Source: Gemmatimonadaceae bacterium (GTDB lineage: Bacteria > Gemmatimonadota > Gemmatimonadetes > Gemmatimonadales > Gemmatimonadaceae). Taken from it: a stretch of 64,000 bases of DNA. Of this stretch, positions 28,214 through 35,212 are shown piece by piece; the first letter of the stretch is position 1; each line of letters begins with the position of its first letter. A model generated the notes under the pieces. That model did no database searches. It saw only the letters and a list, made by a program, of their open reading frames with translations, and was not told where the DNA came from. Position numbers and translations under genes: made by a program. The DNA is taken from contig JADZDM010000012.1 of the NCBI GenBank assembly GCA_020851035.1, forward strand, positions 1-64,000, given 5' to 3'.

Positions 28214-28297
28214 ATGGACGACACTCAGATCGAACCAGGGTACCGGGCATCGCACGGATGCCACAGCCCTGCCCATGCCGCCAGTGGAGTACCGAGA

Positions 28298-28651
28298 GTG
28301 GACCTGAACAGTGCGATCACGGCTCATGCACAATGGCGTACACGGTTTCGCGCGGCGATCATCTGCGGTGACCAGCTCGACGTGGCATCGATTGCCAAGG
28401 ACAACAGCTGCGCGCTGGGCAAGTGGCTGCATGGCGATGCGCGCACACTCTACGCCGGACAGACCGCCTTCGGGCTGCTGCTGACGCAGCACGCACAGTT
28501 CCACGCGGAGGCCGCGAAGGTGGCGGCTGCGATCAACGCGAAGCAGTTCGAGCAGGCGAGCGCACTGCTCGACCCGCCGTCCGGGTTCGCGACGGCCAGC
28601 GTGAAGGTGGAGGCTGCGATCCGCAGGCTGCAGGAGACGGCGAAGGTCTGA
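28298..28651 (+). CDS. Stand-alone CZB (chemoreceptor zinc-binding) domain protein
   Basis: A single-domain CZB protein of about 117 residues. The four zinc ligands are recognisable in order: His in ITAHAQWRTRF, Cys in NSCALGKWL, then the two His in LTQHAQFHAEA. CZB domains normally end cytoplasmic chemoreceptors or precede diguanylate cyclases and sense zinc or hypochlorous acid. A free CZB must act by contacting another protein. The GTG at 28298 has GGAG eight bases upstream and begins exactly at the domain; an ATG at 28214, directly after the previous stop, would add 28 unrelated residues. It may be co-transcribed with the acetyltransferases. Confidence 0.82.
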   Translation: MDLNSAITAHAQWRTRFRAAIICGDQLDVASIAKDNSCALGKWLHGDARTLYAGQTAFGLLLTQHAQFHAEAAKVAAAINAKQFEQASALLDPPSGFATASVKVEAAIRRLQETAKV

Positions 28652-28689
28652 GGCTGAAGCGTCGGCGCGTGTCCCCGGGGCATGCGCGC

Positions 28690-29208
28690 TCAGCCGGTCC
28701 GGTAGAGCCGGACCGGCTGTGTGTCTCCCGGCATCGTCACGCTGCCGTCGGCGACGAAGCCCAGGCGCTCGAGCAGGCGGATCGAGCGCGCGTTGTCGGG
28801 TTGCACGATCGCGAGCACCTGCGTGAGCCCGAGTGTCGCCGCACCGTAAGCGAGTGACGCCTGCGTGGCCTCGAAGGCATACCCCTGGCCCTCGTAGGCG
28901 GGCAGGAACGCGAAGCCCAGGTCCGCGTGCGGCAGCGCATCGCGGCGGACGAACCCGCACAGCCCCATCACCGCGTGATCGGCACGGCGCTCCACGAGCC
29001 ACAGGCCGTACCCGTGGTCACGGTACGCCTGACGGTAGCGCGTCTCGGTGAAGTGCTCCGCCTCCGCCGTCGTCCGCACCTGGCGGTCGCCGATGAAGCG
29101 CAGGAACGACGGCTCGTTCAGCAGCGCACGGATGAAGTCGGCATCCGACGGCACGAGTTCGCGCAGGCCGGTGCGCGCACTCGTGAACAGGTAGCGGTCG
29201 TCGTGCAT
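28690..29208 (-). CDS. RimJ/RimL-type GNAT N-acetyltransferase
   Basis: A 172-residue acetyltransferase of the RimJ/RimL group, which acetylates N-terminal amino groups or small amines. It has the typical opening TSARTGLRELVPSD, the acyl-CoA loop in FLPAYEGQGYAFEAT and the closing DNARSIRLLERLGFV helix. The ATG at 29208 begins at the first conserved strand. A longer frame to 29325 would run antisense through the SAM-II riboswitch and has no homology-like residues. The gene is convergent with the CZB gene, and its 3' end overlaps that gene's likely terminator. Confidence 0.83.
   Translation of the reverse strand: MHDDRYLFTSARTGLRELVPSDADFIRALLNEPSFLRFIGDRQVRTTAEAEHFTETRYRQAYRDHGYGLWLVERRADHAVMGLCGFVRRDALPHADLGFAFLPAYEGQGYAFEATQASLAYGAATLGLTQVLAIVQPDNARSIRLLERLGFVADGSVTMPGDTQPVRLYRTG
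28692..28718 (+). terminator. Hairpin downstream of the CZB gene, inside the opposite coding end
   Basis: A perfect 11-bp inverted repeat (AGCCGGTCCGG and CCGGACCGGCT) with loop TAGAG. It lies about 40 bases after the CZB stop but within the last nine codons of the convergent acetyltransferase. It could end transcription from either side. Confidence 0.55.
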
Positions 29209-29292
29209 CGGCGGGCTCGTGTGACGGGTGTCGGGGCGGGGACTTGACGTGCCGGCAGGGCACGGGGTACAGTACTCGCACAATCGAACGAA

Positions 29293-29340
29293 CGTGGTCA
29301 TTTGCCGCCTCTTGCCGCCACGCAAAACAACGAGCTAAAA
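29293..29340 (+). promoter_or_regulatory. SAM-II riboswitch aptamer upstream of metY
   Basis: The 48-base stretch matches the SAM-II (metA-motif) consensus. P1 is CGTGG (29293-29297) paired with CCACG (29318-29322). The 5' loop is the conserved CATTTG, followed by CTTGC just before the P1 3' strand. The A-rich connector CAAAACAA leads into the conserved GCTAAAA that forms the pseudoknot and binds S-adenosylmethionine. SAM-II aptamers lower expression of sulfur-assimilation genes when SAM is abundant. The next gene on this strand is the O-acetylhomoserine sulfhydrylase gene, a classic SAM-II target. The aptamer ends 129 bases before its start codon. Confidence 0.88.
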
Positions 29341-29348
29341 CGCGAGTG

Positions 29349-29381
29349 CCCGGCGGCCTCCAGCTTGCCGGGCCTTGTTGT
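29349..29381 (+). terminator. Hairpin after the SAM-II aptamer, probable expression platform
   Basis: CCCGGC (29349-29354) pairs with GCCGGG (29367-29372), followed by CCTTGTTGT, a short T-containing tail. An outer stem can also form between ACAACGAG in the aptamer 3' part (29327-29334) and CTTGTTGT (29374-29381), using one G-T pair. That outer stem would compete with the aptamer pseudoknot. The layout suggests transcriptional control, but the weak T-run leaves this open. Confidence 0.5.
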
Positions 29382-29433
29382 ATGCGGAGTGGTGCACCCC
29401 GAGGTGCGCCGCGTCCGCACTGCGACTCGCTGA

Positions 29434-30858
<1,425 letters not shown>

Positions 30859-30976
30859 GCCCCGGATCGCCGGCCTGCCGCGATGAACCCGACGGTGGTA
30901 GGTGCGTCGGGCAGGGCGAACCGCCCCCGAAGGGGGATTCGCGTGCAGTGCCGGGTGGCGGTGGCGCAGGAACGAG

Positions 30977-31009
30977 GACGGCCGGCCCCGGGGGAAGGGG
31001 CCGGCCGTC
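30977..31009. terminator. Bidirectional terminator after metY
   Basis: A perfect 13-bp inverted repeat (GACGGCCGGCCCC and GGGGCCGGCCGTC) with a 7-base loop between metY and the convergent gene at 31032. A smaller CCCCC/GGGGG hairpin with a GAA loop lies upstream at 30924-30936. Confidence 0.75.
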
Positions 31010-31031
31010 GTGCACTCCAGGCGTGACGCGC

Positions 31032-31463
31032 CTACTCCGGCCGCTCGTCGGGGCGCGAACGCCGCAGCTCGTCCATCATCCGGTCGATGTGTTCGTTGCC
31101 CTCGTCGGCCTCGGCCAGCTCGGGGTCGACGGCATTCGGCTCCAGCTCGCGCAACTGCTCGTACATCGCGATCTCGCTGTCCACGTCCATCGGGTAGAGG
31201 CCGATGCGGATGGTCGACGTCGTCTGGCGGCGGGCCCACGCCAGCGCGTTGATCGCACTCTGCACGCGCTGCTGGTGGTACAGGTGGCCGGCCTCGTCGA
31301 GTGGCTGCTCGCGCAGGTGCTCGTCGCGACGCGCCTGGAACTGCACCACCGCGTGCCCGATCAGCGTCACGACCAGGTCGTCGGGGGCATTGAACTCCAT
31401 CGGGTCCATCGGCGAGAACGGGCCGTCCGGTCCGCCCATGATGTCGTCGAGCCAGTCCGCCAT
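31032..31463 (-). CDS. Small acidic protein of unknown function
   Basis: A 143-residue soluble protein, acidic, with a likely helical centre (QPLDEAGHLYHQQRVQSAINALAWARR) and an acidic C-terminal helix. No signal peptide, membrane segment or metal motif is visible and I do not recognise a family. Codon use fits the genome and the frame is intact between good intergenic gaps, so it is likely real. It lies downstream of the diguanylate cyclase gene on the same strand, 48 bases away, and may be in its transcription unit. Confidence 0.65.
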   Translation of the reverse strand: MADWLDDIMGGPDGPFSPMDPMEFNAPDDLVVTLIGHAVVQFQARRDEHLREQPLDEAGHLYHQQRVQSAINALAWARRQTTSTIRIGLYPMDVDSEIAMYEQLRELEPNAVDPELAEADEGNEHIDRMMDELRRSRPDERPE

Positions 31464-31511
31464 GTGCGCCTCGTCACGTGAGCAGGGAACCGGGAGTCCG
31501 GGACAGCAGCC

Positions 31512-33029
31512 TTACATGACCTCCACGCCGCGCTCCGCCACGACGATGCGGTTGCGGCCCATCTCCTTCGCGGCGTACAGCGCCCGGTCGGCGTCCAGCA
31601 GGAGCCGGTCGATCTGCTGACCCACGAACGTTGCCACGCCAACGCTGATCGTCACCGACACGTTCCGCCCGTCGCTCACCGGGATCGCGATCGCCGCCAC
31701 CGACTCGCGCAGGCGGTCCACGATCCGGAACGCCGACTCCTGGTCGGTCAGCGGCATCAGCATCGCGAACTCCTCGCCACCCAGCCGGCCGATCACGTCA
31801 TCCGAGCGCACCGCCGAGCGGCACGCGGCACCGATCGCCATCAGCACCGCATCCCCGACCGCGTGCCCGAATTGGTCGTTGATTGGCTTGAAGTGGTCAA
31901 TATCTATCATCGCCAGCGTCAAGGGCTGCTCAGCTCGCCTCGCCGCCGCCGCCAGCCGGTCCAGCTCCTCCAGCAGGTGCCGCCGCGTCGAGAGCCCGGT
32001 GAGGTCGTCCACGTTCACCAGCATCGCCATGTCCGCCGCATACCGGTCCGCCCGCTCCTTCTCGTCCAGCAGGTCCGCCTCCAGCTGCGAGCGCTGCGCC
32101 ATCGCGGACCCGATCGGCAGCGCCGTCAGGAAGAGCACGGCCAGGTTGAGCTGGAAATTGAAGACCTTCAGCGTCACCTCGTACGGGGAGCTCGCCACCG
32201 CCGCCGCCGCCGCCGCCGTGCCCACCGAGCCGAGCACCGCCACGATGGTGGTGGACATCGCCGCCCCGAACGGGCCGAGGCGGTACGACGCCAGCAGCAC
32301 CGTCGGCATCACCAGGAACTGCACCGGTGGCGCCTGCGGTGAGTACACCGCCACCGACACGAGCACCACCGCCGCCATCACCAGCGTCGCCTCGGCCTGC
32401 GTCCGGCCCGCCAGGATGATGTCCGGGCCATGCTTCACGAGGTCGTGCACGATGATCGCGATCGGCATCACCACCAGCAGCCCGAGCAGGTCGCCCAGCA
32501 CCCACTTGATGAAGATCGTGGTGAATGGCGCGTGTGCGAGCAGCATCGCCGACGTCGCACTCAGCGCCCCCGCCACCACCGCCGCCACGATCGACGCGAG
32601 GATCAGCACCACCACGTCGCTCGAGCGCTGGAAGAGCAGCCGCTGGCCGGTCCGCCGCCGGATGATCGTCGCCGCGATGAGCGCCTCGGCGAGGTTCGCG
32701 AGCGTGATCGAACCGGCCGCCAGCACGGAGTTGCCATTGTAGATGTTCGCCGCGAGGCTGCCGAGCAGGCCCGCCAGCAGCACGTCGCCCCAGCGCTTCC
32801 GCGTGGTGAGCATCAGCGCCGCCACCAGCATGCCGTTCGGCGGCCAGAGCGTGGCCACGTTGCCTGCCTGCCGGCTGATCGCCAGGCCGCCAAGCGCCGT
32901 GGCGAAGTAGCCCAGCGCCAGCAGACCGAGGATCAGGAAACGCCGCGACACCGGCGGCGCCACCGACACGGTCGCGCCGCTCGGCGTCAGCGCGCCAAGG
33001 GAGGAGGGAAGGTGGGTGGGAGCGCTCAC
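31512..33029 (-). CDS. MASE1-type membrane diguanylate cyclase (GGDEF)
   Basis: A 505-residue enzyme that makes the second messenger c-di-GMP from GTP. About eight hydrophobic helices between residues 30 and 310 form a MASE1-like sensory membrane domain (LWPPNGMLVAAL is typical). The cytoplasmic GGDEF domain follows, with catalytic loop GGEEF near residue 418. An RSDD inhibitory I-site lies exactly five residues before it, so product feedback is expected. The start is a GTG at 33029 one base after the stop of the Tat-exported protein gene, so the pair is translationally linked. Confidence 0.92.
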   Translation of the reverse strand: MSAPTHLPSSLGALTPSGATVSVAPPVSRRFLILGLLALGYFATALGGLAISRQAGNVATLWPPNGMLVAALMLTTRKRWGDVLLAGLLGSLAANIYNGNSVLAAGSITLANLAEALIAATIIRRRTGQRLLFQRSSDVVVLILASIVAAVVAGALSATSAMLLAHAPFTTIFIKWVLGDLLGLLVVMPIAIIVHDLVKHGPDIILAGRTQAEATLVMAAVVLVSVAVYSPQAPPVQFLVMPTVLLASYRLGPFGAAMSTTIVAVLGSVGTAAAAAAVASSPYEVTLKVFNFQLNLAVLFLTALPIGSAMAQRSQLEADLLDEKERADRYAADMAMLVNVDDLTGLSTRRHLLEELDRLAAAARRAEQPLTLAMIDIDHFKPINDQFGHAVGDAVLMAIGAACRSAVRSDDVIGRLGGEEFAMLMPLTDQESAFRIVDRLRESVAAIAIPVSDGRNVSVTISVGVATFVGQQIDRLLLDADRALYAAKEMGRNRIVVAERGVEVM

Positions 33030-33030
33030 G

Positions 33031-33729
33031 TCACCCGATGTGCTGGATCGTGTAGCCGCGTTCCTGCGCCCGGTTCACGGCCACGATCCCCGCCGGCACA
33101 AAGTGCGAGCCGGCGTGGGCCGACGCCCGCAACTCGGCCACCACGCGCTCCAGCGGCAGCGTGTGTGCCTGCGCGATCATCGTCGCGTAGGCGCGGAGTG
33201 CCATCTCGCAGACGGCGAACTGCACGCGCCGGCCGATGGCGTCGGTGAACGTGTGCTCGCGGTTCGGCAGCGCGAGCCCGTAGCCCTTCGTCAGGTAGAC
33301 GTTGATCGTCGGTGCCGCGCTCGTCTTCGGGTCGAGGAACCGGCTGCGCTCCGAGAACACCGCACCGTACTTCGCCCACATCGCGTCGGAGAACGCCAGT
33401 GGCGTGGCCCAGTGCCGCAGGCAGATCACCACCGCATTGTCGGCATCGGCGAGCTGGTAGCCCGCGCGGCTGGCGACGAGGAAGTTGGTGGTGAACTGCA
33501 GCGCCTCGCCCGCGCCGAGTGGCGTCAGGGCATCGAAGAAGAAGCGGTGCTGGCCCGGGATCTCGTCGAGCCAGTCGTCCTGGGGGTGCCGAGTCGGTTG
33601 CCACGGACCGGCGGACGGGGCCGCCGCCGCGGCGACCGCGGTCGTCCCACTGAAAGCGGCAATCCCTGCGGCGAGCCGGGCCATGAACGACCGGCGCGCG
33701 AGGGGGGACTGGGACGGCGAGGACGACAT
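33031..33729 (-). CDS. Tat-exported DsrE-like protein
   Basis: A 232-residue protein with a twin-arginine signal (ARRSFMARLAAGIAAFSG), so it is folded before export. The mature part resembles the DsrE/DsrF-like sulfur-relay fold: an alternating beta-alpha layout, AVVICLRHWATPLAF, a cysteine in FAVCEMALRAY, and VPAGIVAVNRAQERGYT, typical of the end of DsrE-like domains. The assignment is by pattern and is moderate. The ATG at 33729 sits just before the Tat motif; the longer frame is not signal-like. The cysteine is a candidate redox or sulfur-carrying residue. It is the first gene of a pair with the diguanylate cyclase, suggesting a periplasmic partner for its membrane sensor. Confidence 0.68.
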   Translation of the reverse strand: MSSSPSQSPLARRSFMARLAAGIAAFSGTTAVAAAAAPSAGPWQPTRHPQDDWLDEIPGQHRFFFDALTPLGAGEALQFTTNFLVASRAGYQLADADNAVVICLRHWATPLAFSDAMWAKYGAVFSERSRFLDPKTSAAPTINVYLTKGYGLALPNREHTFTDAIGRRVQFAVCEMALRAYATMIAQAHTLPLERVVAELRASAHAGSHFVPAGIVAVNRAQERGYTIQHIG

Positions 33730-33880
33730 CAGGACCGGGTGGCGGTGAAGGTGAGCAGAACGTAACAAACGCACCCATGCACGGCGCGCACCAGAGCCCG
33801 AACGGGTGAAGCGCCGGTCCATTCTCGTTGACCGGGCCCGGCCCAGGCGGCAGCTTCGACGCCTACCCCTCACTCTGCAG

Positions 33881-35134
33881 ATGATGAGAATCCACTATCG
33901 ATGCGGCGCCGCATTCGCCGTCATGGCGACCGTCGCCGGCGCGTGCACACCGTCCCGCGAGGTGGCAACGCCAACGCAGCGTCTCGCGATGACCCCGCTC
34001 GACGCGCCCGGGATGGTGAATGGCGCGGAGCCGTTCGTGAGTCCTGCCGGTGGTGACTCGGTGCTCCTGAGCTGGCTCGAGCGTGGCCCAGATTCCGTCA
34101 CCGTCGCCATGCGGCTGGCCGTGCTCGATGCCGCCGGTCACTGGAGTGCACCGCAGGATGTCATCCGGGCATCGGACCTCTTCGTGAACTGGGCGGACTT
34201 CCCCTCCGTCGTGAGGCTGCCGGGGGGCCGGCTGCTGGCGCACTGGCTGCAGCGTAACGGGACCGGCAAGTACTCCTACGATGTGCGGCTGGCCAGCTCG
34301 GGTGACGGCGGCGTGACCTGGTCGGCGCCGACCATTCCGCATGACCCCGGTGTACCGGCGGAACACGGTTTCGTGACACTGCTCGCGCGCGCCGACTCCT
34401 CCGCTGACGTCCTCTTCCTCAACGGAAGCGCGACACCCCCTGGGACCGAGGAAGGAAAAGGCCCACCCATGCGCCTCGGCCACAGCCGGTGGCCCGTCGA
34501 TGGCGCCGCGGCGCCCGACGCCCTGCTCGACCTGCGCACCTGCGACTGCTGCCAGACCGCGGCGGCGCAGACCGCCCGGGGCCCGGTGGTCCTGTACCGG
34601 GACCGGAGCGAAGGCGAGGAGCGCGACATCAGCGTGATCCGATTCGTCGATGGCGCCTGGACGACGCCGGCCCCGCTGCACGCCGACGGATGGATCATCA
34701 AGGGCTGCCCGGTGAACGGGCCGGCGGTTTCCGCCCGTGGCGACACGGTGGTGGCCGTCTGGTACACGGGCGCGCGGGACACCGCCCGGGTGCAGGCGGT
34801 CTTCTCGGTGGACGCCGGCGCCACCTTCGGCGCCCCCGTCCGGATCGACCAGGGAGCGCCCGAGGGGCGCGTCGACGTCGAGCTGCTCGACGGCGGCAGC
34901 GCATTGGTGACCTGGATCGAGCGTGTGGGGCCGACGCGCAGCGAGGTGCGAGCGCGCCTGGTCGACGCACGCGGCATCGCCGAACCCGCGCTCACGATCG
35001 ACGCCCCTGGCAGCGGCCGTGCGACAGGCTTCCCCCGCATGGCCCGTCGCGCCGACGGTGTGGCGCTCGCGTGGACCGTGCCCGGCGCCATCCCGAAGGT
35101 CCGGCTCGCGCAGCTGCACGTCGCCCCCCGCTGA
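33881..35134 (+). CDS. BNR/sialidase-like beta-propeller lipoprotein
   Basis: An exported protein of about 417 residues. The N terminus has a lipoprotein signal ending in VAGAC, so the mature protein is lipid-anchored. Asp-box motifs of the sialidase/BNR propeller are visible (SSGDGGVTWSAP and SVDAGATFGAPV). Regular beta-propeller blades fill the rest. The usual sialidase arginine triad cannot be placed with confidence, so enzymatic activity is not implied; such propellers also serve in binding. A TCDCCQT cysteine cluster near residue 220 is unusual. A longer start at 33806 adds a basic leader that would bury the signal, so I chose 33881. It is divergent from the Tat-exported gene. Confidence 0.72.
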   Translation: MMRIHYRCGAAFAVMATVAGACTPSREVATPTQRLAMTPLDAPGMVNGAEPFVSPAGGDSVLLSWLERGPDSVTVAMRLAVLDAAGHWSAPQDVIRASDLFVNWADFPSVVRLPGGRLLAHWLQRNGTGKYSYDVRLASSGDGGVTWSAPTIPHDPGVPAEHGFVTLLARADSSADVLFLNGSATPPGTEEGKGPPMRLGHSRWPVDGAAAPDALLDLRTCDCCQTAAAQTARGPVVLYRDRSEGEERDISVIRFVDGAWTTPAPLHADGWIIKGCPVNGPAVSARGDTVVAVWYTGARDTARVQAVFSVDAGATFGAPVRIDQGAPEGRVDVELLDGGSALVTWIERVGPTRSEVRARLVDARGIAEPALTIDAPGSGRATGFPRMARRADGVALAWTVPGAIPKVRLAQLHVAPR

Positions 35135-35212
35135 TCGCCGGCGCCCGGCACCCATCAGCGTCCGTCCCGCCTGCGGCGTACTCTCCGCAACCTCCGACCA
35201 CAGCCCCGCCAC

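Noticed and set aside
24354-28651. A photosynthesis gene cluster suggested by the bchJ-like gene and BLUF
   Set aside because: No reaction-centre, light-harvesting or other bch gene is present; a V4R protein alone does not show phototrophy.
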